Shown in pieces: positions 1 through 6,839 of a stretch of 34,260 nt of DNA. Where the stretch lies: positions 1 through 34,260 of the forward strand of contig CAZEUR010000009.1 in the NCBI GenBank assembly GCA_964515175.1, read 5' to 3'. Position numbers and translations under genes: made by a program. Source of the stretch: CAIWGV01 sp964515175. GTDB lineage: Bacteria; Pseudomonadota; Alphaproteobacteria; UBA7879; UBA5542. The notes beneath the pieces are model-generated. The model made no database searches and was not told where the DNA came from. It saw only the letters and a program-made list of their open reading frames with translations. Positions within the stretch are counted from its first letter, which is position 1. The number at the start of each line of letters is the position of its first letter.

Positions 1-21
1 GAAAATCTTATTTCTTTTTAA

Positions 22-138
22 AACACCTTAGAGGATGACTTACGCAAGAGGTCTAATAGAAGAATTAAAAGAGGGGATTGTAAAAGAAGGGATTTTTTCG
101 AAAAACTCATGTTAACGTCTCCAATAATAAATAATTAG
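22..138 (+). pseudogene. possible decayed N-terminus of an IS630-type transposase
   Basis: One frame, open from 22 to the stop at 136-138, reads LEDDLRKRSNRRIKRGDCKRR near its start. The LRKR word followed by a K-R-G-D/N-x-K-R-R stretch resembles the N-terminal helix-turn-helix of IS630-family transposases. A second frame over 47-115 (GLIEELKEG) also matches that pattern, which would fit an old frameshift. No ATG opens the first frame, no inverted repeats were found and the rest of the transposase is absent. The match is from memory of the family pattern and is short, so chance resemblance is possible. Confidence 0.3.
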
Positions 139-187
139 AGGAGATCTACCATGAGCAATAGGGGGGGCAATAAGAATTAAATCGATT

Positions 188-523
188 TTAAGACAATTGT
201 CTTCTTTTTATTTCTTTCTCAATAAGACTGGGTAAATTTTGATCAAGCCAATCTTTTAGGAGCGGTCTGAGGAGGAGGCTCAAAAGGTCTTCCACACTTT
301 GAGTGCCTCGAGAAGGGGAGGGTGGCGTGGTAGAGGGAGCAGGATTAGTGGGCACTTTTCGGGGGCCCTCTACTTTTTTTGTGAGCTCTAAAATTTCTTC
401 TTCTTCAGGATCTAGCGGTCGTGACTTCACAGAGGTGGTTTGCTCCCACTCCGCAGACATAATTTTCCGAATGGACGCTAGAATTTCTTCTGTTGAGGCT
501 GGGCTTAGCGTTTCGTCGCTCAT
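188..523 (-). CDS. popZ: PopZ/DUF2497-family polar organizing protein
   Basis: Product of about 111 residues. The N-terminus (EEILASIRKIMSAE) matches the short conserved helix of the alphaproteobacterial PopZ/DUF2497 family, which contacts partner proteins. The middle (about 30-75) is acidic, Pro/Ser/Thr-rich and probably disordered. The C-terminal helices (SVEDLLSLLLRPLLKDWLDQ) are the oligomerisation region. In Caulobacter PopZ forms a polar scaffold that anchors the chromosome centromere through ParB; that role here is inferred from family. I chose ATG at 523 over the upstream TTG at 538 because the family N-terminus begins there and GGGAGAAG lies at a good distance. The ATG overlaps the tolC stop as ATGA, so translation is probably coupled. 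Free-living relatives usually carry valS next; it is absent here. Confidence 0.82.
   Translation of the reverse strand: MSDETLSPASTEEILASIRKIMSAEWEQTTSVKSRPLDPEEEEILELTKKVEGPRKVPTNPAPSTTPPSPSRGTQSVEDLLSLLLRPLLKDWLDQNLPSLIEKEIKRRQLS
190..203. other. 14-bp perfect palindrome at the popZ stop codon
   Basis: AAGACAATTGTCTT is a perfect palindrome that overlaps the popZ stop codon. On the plus strand it is followed by CTTTTTATTT, so it could act as a weak terminator for transcription entering from the left. On the minus strand, the direction of popZ, no T-run follows it, so it is not an obvious popZ terminator. Confidence 0.3.
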
Positions 524-2544
524 AGGGACTTCTCCCAAGGGGCCATATTCATATCGAGGGCTTCTTGCTGAGAAAGACGAGGATCATGGTCAATATTGAG
601 TCCCCAGAACGGAACTTTTTCTTTGTGAGGGGTGTACGTTGTGACATTGAGGTTCAGGGCTTCCGCAGACAAGATTCCCATTCTGTAGAGAAGTTCGTAA
701 GCTGCCATAATTTCTTGTTGCTCAGCTTCGATCAAAGATACTTGAGCAGAGAAAGATTCCTGTTCAGCGGATAAGACTTCAAGAGTTGTTTTAGTGCCAG
801 CCAGGAATTCTTCTCTGACCACTTCTACCGCAATTTTTGCGGCTTCCACTTGAGACTTTAACTGAGTAATCTTAGCTTTTGCAGCCTCCAAAGTATCCCA
901 AGCTTGGCTTGTCATAGACAGGATATCTCTGCGTGCATAGAGAGCAATTAAGCGGGCTTGAGCGGCCTCATACTTTTCTGCCCGAATACTGGTTTGGGCA
1001 GATCCGGCGAAATCCAAAGGAATGGTCAAAGTCGCACCAGCTCCCCATTTGCTATCTTCTTCTTTTCCTTTTCCTCCATAGTAAGATTGCTTATTCCACA
1101 TATCCGCCAGACTCTTGGAGGCATTTACACCCACGTCCAGAGACGGGAGGAAATTGCCTAAAGCCGCATCCGCCCGAGCGGCAGCCTGCTCGGCTTTGGC
1201 AGATACATTTTTAAGTTCTGGGCTCATTTTTATGGCAATGTCCATGGCTTCCTTCTTTGATTTAGGAAGCAATTGAGTGGGGAAAGGAACTTTTTTCAGG
1301 GTTTGATTTGGGGATACCCCTGTTTCTTTCAAGAAGGTTGCCTTAGCTTTTTCGACTTCTGCAAAAGCGCCAATGACTTCAGATTTTGCTCTATCAAGTT
1401 TAGCTTGGGCAGCCGCCACATCATAGCGCGTCAATTCCCCAAACTCATACCGGTTTTTATTCACCTCTAAGGTCTCTTCTAACAGTTTTTGATTCGCCTG
1501 GTTCAAGCGAAAGGCTTCTTGTCTAACAAAGAGAGTAATATAAGCGGCTATCGCTTTCTTCAAAACTTCTTTTTCTTTAGCAAGGTACTCAGCAAAAGAA
1601 GCATCCAGTCCTTTCCGATGAGCGAGGATGGTCGCAACGGTTGCGCCTCCCTGATAAAGATTCTGTTTCAAAGAAACACCGGCAGAGGCACTTGCTGAAT
1701 CAGTAATAGAAGTCGGGGTCAGTCCCGGAGGACCATTTCTAACAAAATTTTTCTGAGTTACACTGCTACTGTTGTAGTTGTATCCCATATTTGCGCTTGT
1801 GACGGGAAGCCAACCTCTTTCCGCATGAGCCAGTTTTAATTGGGAGGCTTTTACACTATATTCCGAACTTAAGAGATCACTTTGTTGATAGGCGCCAACC
1901 ATGGCATCTTCGAGCGCGATGACCCGCTCATTTTCAGAAGTGGGCACCGGCTCTTTCTCAAGTAAAATAGATTTTTCTGGGTCTGTTTCAGTTACAGGAG
2001 CTACTTCTTTTTCTGCTATAATCTCGCCGGGAGTGGCAAGATTGCTGTCAGCAGATGTGTCTGTGGGTTTAGATGTGGACTCTTCCATTAAGGTTGTACC
2101 GCCTTCCAGTTCATCCGCAGGGGCGTCTGGCATGGCCTCTGTTGCCTCATCTGGCGTAGGATCTGGCGCTGCTGCTGTTTCTGCGGGGGCTTCTTCAGGA
2201 GGTGGTGGCAGGGAATCGTCTGTGGCCGTTGAGCTATCTTCTAAAGATGCCATAAGGGAAGGGGTCTCATCTTCAGGAGGGAGAGAATAACGGGATTGAT
2301 TTCTTACTTTTTGAGAGGGCTTTTTGGCCTTTCGAGAAGATTTCTTCGTCTTTAATTTTTTCTTTTTTGATGCGACTTTCTTTTTCTTCTTTAGCTTCTT
2401 TTTAGATTTTTTTGCCTTTTTCTTTTTGAGAGGTTTTGAGGATTCAGAGGCGGAGGAAGATTCGAAACTCGCCCAAGCAAAAGGGACCGCTGACAAGAAG
2501 CAAGCGAGGCCCAAGAGAATCACAAGCATAAACTTTTTAATCAT
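520..2544 (-). CDS. tolC: TolC-family outer-membrane efflux protein with a Lys-rich N-terminal insert
   Basis: The 674-residue product starts with a Sec signal peptide (hydrophobic about 5-22, likely cleavage after Ala26). An unusual segment follows: about 38-79 is very lysine-rich (runs of KKKK), and about 90-205 is acidic and Pro/Ala/Thr-rich. The TolC domain (two outer-membrane efflux repeats) fills about 207-650, with typical periplasmic helices such as EVNKNRYEFGELTRYDVAAA and the second-repeat equivalent AGTKTTLEVLSAE. Normal TolC proteins are about 420-500 residues, so the insert accounts for the excess length. The protein would form the outer-membrane channel of type I secretion or RND/ABC efflux pumps. 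It is the first gene of the tolC-popZ unit, with a candidate promoter at 2577-2604. Family assignment is firm; the meaning of the insert is unknown. Confidence 0.9.
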   Translation of the reverse strand: MIKKFMLVILLGLACFLSAVPFAWASFESSSASESSKPLKKKKAKKSKKKLKKKKKVASKKKKLKTKKSSRKAKKPSQKVRNQSRYSLPPEDETPSLMASLEDSSTATDDSLPPPPEEAPAETAAAPDPTPDEATEAMPDAPADELEGGTTLMEESTSKPTDTSADSNLATPGEIIAEKEVAPVTETDPEKSILLEKEPVPTSENERVIALEDAMVGAYQQSDLLSSEYSVKASQLKLAHAERGWLPVTSANMGYNYNSSSVTQKNFVRNGPPGLTPTSITDSASASAGVSLKQNLYQGGATVATILAHRKGLDASFAEYLAKEKEVLKKAIAAYITLFVRQEAFRLNQANQKLLEETLEVNKNRYEFGELTRYDVAAAQAKLDRAKSEVIGAFAEVEKAKATFLKETGVSPNQTLKKVPFPTQLLPKSKKEAMDIAIKMSPELKNVSAKAEQAAARADAALGNFLPSLDVGVNASKSLADMWNKQSYYGGKGKEEDSKWGAGATLTIPLDFAGSAQTSIRAEKYEAAQARLIALYARRDILSMTSQAWDTLEAAKAKITQLKSQVEAAKIAVEVVREEFLAGTKTTLEVLSAEQESFSAQVSLIEAEQQEIMAAYELLYRMGILSAEALNLNVTTYTPHKEKVPFWGLNIDHDPRLSQQEALDMNMAPWEKSL

Positions 2545-2576
2545 TCCGAGACTTTCATATCCATAAGAATACCCTT

Positions 2577-2604
2577 ATCATACATAGATTTTCTCAGTAT
2601 TCAA
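2577..2604 (-). promoter_or_regulatory. candidate sigma70-type promoter of tolC-popZ
   Basis: On the minus strand TTGAAT (-35) and TATGAT (-10, 5 of 6 consensus) are separated by 16 bases and end about 33 bases before the tolC ATG. Read by eye; not proven. Confidence 0.45.
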
Positions 2605-2620
2605 AGATGTTTTTGTGAAA

Positions 2621-2629
2621 GGGGGGGGG
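2621..2629. repeat. G9 homopolymer upstream of the tolC promoter
   Basis: A run of nine G lies between the nusB stop codon and the candidate tolC promoter, about 17 bases upstream of its -35 box. Tracts of this length can slip during replication. Confidence 0.8.
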
Positions 2630-2631
2630 CT

Positions 2632-3093
2632 CTACTTCTCTCGAATGGTCTTCGCCAACCGATTAAGAGAGGCATTCACGAACTTGATTTCCTTATCTTC
2701 ATGGAAGGCTTGGGTCACATCAAGGTATTCAGAGATAATAATGCCTGTATCTGTTTCGGGGCACATGAGGAGCTCGTAGGTTCCAGCCCGGAGAATGGCT
2801 AAAACAACTTTTTCGAGTCGTTCAATTTTCCAAGTATCTGTTAACGTTGCACTAATCATGGCATCGAGATCTTCTTGCCGCTCTCGGGTGCCGAGAACTA
2901 TTTTATTCATTAAGGAAATATCAGGCTTCAACGCCGCTTCTTCTTCGATATTTTTGCCCATATAATTTTCTTGGAAGTTCCGTAAAGCATCTTCCGGGGA
3001 AATTTTACGCAGATCTATATGATAGAGGATTTGTACTGAGGCGAGTCGAGCGGCACTTTTTTTTCGGTAATTGTTAGGGACTGAGTTTGTCAT
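2632..3093 (-). CDS. nusB: transcription antitermination factor NusB
   Basis: The 153-residue product is a full-length NusB: an all-helical RNA-binding protein that, with NusE (S10), binds boxA of rRNA leaders and supports antitermination. Recognisable parts are the N-terminal RKKSAARLASVQILYHID, the central VVLAILRAGTYELL and the C-terminal helix with FVNASLNRLAKTIR. It is the last gene of the minus-strand run tlc-rpiB-glyA-nrdR-nusB, starting only 5 bases after the nrdR stop. In many alphaproteobacteria riboflavin genes, including ribH, sit between nrdR and nusB; none is present here. Confidence 0.93.
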   Translation of the reverse strand: MTNSVPNNYRKKSAARLASVQILYHIDLRKISPEDALRNFQENYMGKNIEEEAALKPDISLMNKIVLGTRERQEDLDAMISATLTDTWKIERLEKVVLAILRAGTYELLMCPETDTGIIISEYLDVTQAFHEDKEIKFVNASLNRLAKTIREK

Positions 3094-3098
3094 GGACC

Positions 3099-3539
3099 TT
3101 ATGCTTTAATAAATACTTGAAAATCTTGGGCATCTTTAAATTCTTTATACACAGAGGCGAAGCGAATATACGCCACCATATCAAGCTCTTGGAGGGCTTC
3201 CATCACAATCTCTCCAATAATACGAGAGGAAATTTCGGGTTCTCCCAACAGCTCTAGTCGACGCACAATACCATTAATAAGTTTTTCGATGCGCTCTTTC
3301 TCAAAGGGACGTTTCCGAACGGCCATGTAAATGGAGCGCGCTAATTTATCCCGATCAAAAGGAGTCTTGTCTCCATTTTTTTTCATAACGGTAATTTCAG
3401 AAAGCTGAATACGTTCATAAGTCGTGAACCGAGCGATACATTCGGGACAAAACCGTCGGCGACGGATTGCAAGGTTATCGTCGGAAGGCCGAGAATCTTT
3501 TACCTGAGTTTCTTCATATCCGCAAAAGGGGCATCGCAT
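3099..3539 (-). CDS. nrdR: transcriptional repressor NrdR
   Basis: The 146-residue product has the NrdR layout: an N-terminal zinc ribbon with Cys3, Cys6, Cys31 and Cys34, an Arg-rich stretch (RRRR at 26-29) used in DNA contact, then an ATP-cone domain (about 49-139) that senses ATP/dATP. NrdR represses ribonucleotide reductase genes through NrdR boxes. Length is typical. It lies 9 bases after glyA in the same direction, the usual alphaproteobacterial arrangement. No NrdR boxes were recognised in this window, so its targets lie elsewhere. Confidence 0.95.
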   Translation of the reverse strand: MRCPFCGYEETQVKDSRPSDDNLAIRRRRFCPECIARFTTYERIQLSEITVMKKNGDKTPFDRDKLARSIYMAVRKRPFEKERIEKLINGIVRRLELLGEPEISSRIIGEIVMEALQELDMVAYIRFASVYKEFKDAQDFQVFIKA

Positions 3540-3548
3540 GGGGGTGAC

Positions 3549-4817
3549 CTAATAGATGGGATATTTTTTACAGAGCGTTAAGATTTCTTTCTTGACGCGC
3601 TGTTCGGTTGCCGTATTCTCTCCGTTGTTTTTCACAAAATTTTCCAACGTATCTGCGATGAGATGCGCCAGATGGTGGCAATCTTTTTCTGTAAAACCCC
3701 GAGTTGTAACGGCCGCCGCACCAAGTCGAATGCCGGACGTGATTTTTGCAGGCTGAGGATCAAACGGGATGCCATTTTTGTTACAGGTAATCCCAGCATG
3801 ATCAAGCGTAATTTCCGCATCAATCCCCGTGATATGTTTGGGGCGTAGATCAACGAGAATAAGGTGCGTATCTGTGCCGCCTGACACAAGAGAAAATCCT
3901 CGTGACTCAAGAGTCTTTCCAATCTCTTGGGTATTGATTACCACCTGCGTCACATAGTCTTTGTAGGAGGGGTTAAGAGCTTCTTTAAAAGCCACCGCTT
4001 TGGCGGCAATCACATGCATAAGGGGGCCTCCTTGAGACCCAGGAAACACGGCGGAATTTATTTTTTTGCCCAGCTCAAGGTCATTGGATAAGATGAGTCC
4101 ACCACGTGGCCCTCGTAAGGTTTTATGGGTTGTGCTGGTGACCACATGAGCATGGGGTAAAGGGCTGGGATAAATACCACCCGCCACAAGCCCAGAAAAG
4201 TGAGCCATATCCACCATTAGGTAAGCCCCTACTTTATCGGCAATCTCTCGGAATTTTTTGAAATCAAGAAGGCGGGGGTAGGCGGATCCACCGGCAATAA
4301 TTAACTTTGGTTTATGGGTCAAAGCTAGCTGCTCAATTTCCTCGTAATCCACAAGGCCAGTATCTTCTTTTACGCCATATCCCACAGATTTAAACCATTT
4401 CCCAGAAATGGAAACAGAAGATCCATGAGTCAGGTGGCCCCCAGCGTTTAGGGACATGCCTAAAATCCCATCTCCAGGGGTGAGGAGGGCTAAATAGACG
4501 GCAAGATTGGCTTGGGTTCCGGAGTGGGGCTGTACATTTGCATAAGCACACTGAAACAATTGTTTGGCGCGATCTATGGCAAGGTCTTCAGCTATGTCCA
4601 CAAAGGAGCACCCGCCATAATAGCGACGCCCCGAATATCCTTCGGCATATTTGTTTGTAAGGATAGATCCTTGAGCTTCAAGAACGGCGCGAGAGACAAT
4701 GTTTTCCGAGGCAATCAGCTCCACGTGAGTCTGTTGGCGCTGCAATTCTTTGTGAATCGCGTCTCCTATTTCAGGATCTTCTTGATTAAGAGATTTTGTG
4801 AAAAAGTCCGACTCCAT
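3549..4817 (-). CDS. glyA: serine hydroxymethyltransferase
   Basis: The 422-residue product is a PLP enzyme that interconverts serine plus tetrahydrofolate with glycine plus 5,10-methylene-tetrahydrofolate, the main source of one-carbon units. Visible motifs are ELIASENIVS near the N-terminus, YAEGYSGRRYYGG, and the PLP-lysine motif TSTTHKTLRGPRGG with Lys232 as the Schiff-base residue. Length is normal. The frame extends upstream to 4850, but ATG at 4817 matches family N-termini and avoids a 32-base overlap with rpiB; it starts one base after the rpiB stop codon. The gene is co-directional with tlc, rpiB, nrdR and nusB. Confidence 0.95.
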   Translation of the reverse strand: MESDFFTKSLNQEDPEIGDAIHKELQRQQTHVELIASENIVSRAVLEAQGSILTNKYAEGYSGRRYYGGCSFVDIAEDLAIDRAKQLFQCAYANVQPHSGTQANLAVYLALLTPGDGILGMSLNAGGHLTHGSSVSISGKWFKSVGYGVKEDTGLVDYEEIEQLALTHKPKLIIAGGSAYPRLLDFKKFREIADKVGAYLMVDMAHFSGLVAGGIYPSPLPHAHVVTSTTHKTLRGPRGGLILSNDLELGKKINSAVFPGSQGGPLMHVIAAKAVAFKEALNPSYKDYVTQVVINTQEIGKTLESRGFSLVSGGTDTHLILVDLRPKHITGIDAEITLDHAGITCNKNGIPFDPQPAKITSGIRLGAAAVTTRGFTEKDCHHLAHLIADTLENFVKNNGENTATEQRVKKEILTLCKKYPIY

Positions 4818-4818
4818 T

Positions 4819-5253
4819 TTATATCTCGATTTTGTTAACACGAATGGCATGGCGTCCTCCCTCGAACTGGGTATTTAAAAAAACATCAACACACCCTAAA
4901 GCCATAGAATCTTCTAAAAATCGTGCCCCAAGGACAAGGATATTCGCATCATCATCTGTGCGGGCAAGACGGGCAATATCTGTATTCCAACAAAGCGCTG
5001 CCCGAACACCTCTGTGACGATTCGCAACAATGCTCATGCCAACGCCTGTTCCGCAGAGGAGGATACCAAAAGGAGCCTCTTCCCTTGAGATTCTCTCTGC
5101 AACTACGTGACCATAGTCAGGATAATCCACTGGATCCTCCGTTAGGCTCCCTATGTCTTCCAAACCCCATCCCTGTCCCTCTAAATAATCTTTGATAACG
5201 GCTTTCAAAGAGACCCCCGCATGGTCGGCTCCGATGATAACCGTCTTTTCCAT
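4819..5253 (-). CDS. rpiB: ribose-5-phosphate isomerase B
   Basis: The 144-residue product belongs to the RpiB/LacAB family, which interconverts ribose 5-phosphate and ribulose 5-phosphate in the pentose phosphate pathway. It shows the N-terminal GADHAG motif (Asp10, His11) and the catalytic-cysteine motif LLCGTGVGMSIVANR with Cys67. In the stretch RTDDDANILVLGAR most relatives have a histidine (R-x-H-N-x-x-N) that contributes to the active site; here the position reads Asp. Fold and family are clear; efficiency as an isomerase is less certain because of that change. It starts 2 bases after the tlc stop codon. Confidence 0.92.
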   Translation of the reverse strand: MEKTVIIGADHAGVSLKAVIKDYLEGQGWGLEDIGSLTEDPVDYPDYGHVVAERISREEAPFGILLCGTGVGMSIVANRHRGVRAALCWNTDIARLARTDDDANILVLGARFLEDSMALGCVDVFLNTQFEGGRHAIRVNKIEI

Positions 5254-5255
5254 TT

Positions 5256-6776
5256 TTATGGCCTCAAGGATTCAGCGGCACTGCTGCCATAGGCCACCTT
5301 TAAAAATTCTTTGTTCAAAGAATTTATAGACCAAACCCACAGGATGAAAATCATAAGAAGAAAAAACAATAGATAAGAGGCAATTGAGCTTTGGGTTCCT
5401 AACGTAGACAGAGACAGAAGAACAGATTGGGCTAGGGATGCGCCCACTTTTCCAACGCGACCACTCAAAACGTCTACGGCAGCCTTTCCTTTGAATTTTA
5501 ACTCAGCATCAAGGGGGATAAAGGCCATTTCTCTTGTTGCAGCAAAGAAACTATACTTGCAACTTTTGCTTACGAGGTTATGGGCTTGCCCGATCCAAAC
5601 GGAAAGAGCCAAGGGGGTGAGCCCCAACACATAGGATACAATTCCAAATTTTTCCGGGAAGAGCGTTGTTAGAAAAAACATTCCTCCTAAAATAATCATG
5701 AATAAGGGGGTTATGAGGGAAGTGGATTTCCAGCTAAAATGACGAATAATCCCGGTTCCCACAATTCCCATAAAGCCCGTTAAAAATCCTGTATAAATAG
5801 TGATAAGCGCAAAATATTCCTCTATTTTTAAGGGAGAATCATAGAGTTTTTTAATTTCACTCTTCCAGCTGACTTCTACAAAATTAATGGAAACATTATA
5901 GGCAACAGAAATGATGGCAATGTATCCGATGTATCTGGACCTCAAAATGTACTTAAAGCTTTCCACAAAGGATAACTTTAGTTCATCCGTTAATTTAATC
6001 TGACTCTTTCCTTCCCTCGAAGGGCGGCTCTCTCTTAATGCATCCTTGTAGATCCAATGGTAGATAGCAATAGTGCAGAGACAGAGGAAGAAGAGGATCA
6101 GCATAAGGTGATGTAGTTTTTCTCCGTAGGCATCGATGCTTTGAGGGTCGGATTCATAGTACATAACGAAGAACCCAGCTAAGATAGTTCCTATTCCATT
6201 GAAAGTTCCCAAAAACATATAAAAACGATGGGATTGATCTATGGTAGTGATTTGGTTCGCAAATTGCCAGAAAAGAAGACTTAAAACAAGTGCCCCCCAT
6301 AACTCCGAAACGATATAGAATAAGCTATATCCCCAGTACCCTATAACCGGAAACATCCATTTAAACCAAGGATAAGTGTGCTGGAGATGAGAAATTTCTT
6401 CTCCCGTAAATAAATTTAATACGGCTTGATTCGGATAAATAAGATAAGTGAACACTAAGAAAAAAATCGCAAAGAAGGAAACAACGGCATAAAAAATAGT
6501 AGCTTGCTGAAAGATATTTGAAAACCAAGTGTACCCCATCACGAACAGAATGGAGACAAGAAAAACGGGTAGCTTCAAAAAGTTAATTACTTCGGCGCCA
6601 GAGTGCTGTGCCGTTATTATGAGGGTATCTTTTGAAATATGCAGAAGCCAAAAACTGAAACTTATGAGGGTCATGAGCAACCCCATTAGAACAAGCTTCT
6701 TGAGCTCGTTGGAGTGAACGGGAAATATCCAAGAGCGAACTCTTGAAAAACTTCCTTCAGCCCTTTTTGATGACAT
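5256..6776 (-). CDS. tlc: ATP/ADP translocase (Tlc/NTT family)
   Basis: The 506-residue inner-membrane protein has about 11-12 hydrophobic helices. It carries family landmarks: HISKDTLIITAQHSGAEVIN after the first helix and, near the C-terminus, AFIPLDAELKFKGKAAVDV followed by SGRVGKVGASLAQ. This family exchanges host ATP for bacterial ADP in Rickettsiales, Holosporales and Chlamydiae; some paralogues carry other nucleotides or NAD, so substrate is not settled by sequence alone. A good Shine-Dalgarno AGGA sits 6 bases before ATG 6776. It is the first gene of a tight run with rpiB, glyA, nrdR and nusB, which is not the ancestral arrangement. This gene is the main evidence for an intracellular lifestyle. 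Confidence 0.95.
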   Translation of the reverse strand: MSSKRAEGSFSRVRSWIFPVHSNELKKLVLMGLLMTLISFSFWLLHISKDTLIITAQHSGAEVINFLKLPVFLVSILFVMGYTWFSNIFQQATIFYAVVSFFAIFFLVFTYLIYPNQAVLNLFTGEEISHLQHTYPWFKWMFPVIGYWGYSLFYIVSELWGALVLSLLFWQFANQITTIDQSHRFYMFLGTFNGIGTILAGFFVMYYESDPQSIDAYGEKLHHLMLILFFLCLCTIAIYHWIYKDALRESRPSREGKSQIKLTDELKLSFVESFKYILRSRYIGYIAIISVAYNVSINFVEVSWKSEIKKLYDSPLKIEEYFALITIYTGFLTGFMGIVGTGIIRHFSWKSTSLITPLFMIILGGMFFLTTLFPEKFGIVSYVLGLTPLALSVWIGQAHNLVSKSCKYSFFAATREMAFIPLDAELKFKGKAAVDVLSGRVGKVGASLAQSVLLSLSTLGTQSSIASYLLFFLLMIFILWVWSINSLNKEFLKVAYGSSAAESLRP

Positions 6777-6839
6777 TCTTGATCCTATTTAAACCAGACT
6801 CTTAAAGTACTACCATGAAGAGGATTTAGATACAATACT

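Noticed and set aside
2310..2430. Open plus-strand frame rich in Phe over the tolC lysine-rich region
   Set aside because: It is the antisense of the AAA/AAG lysine codons; composition is explained by tolC and there is no ribosome site.
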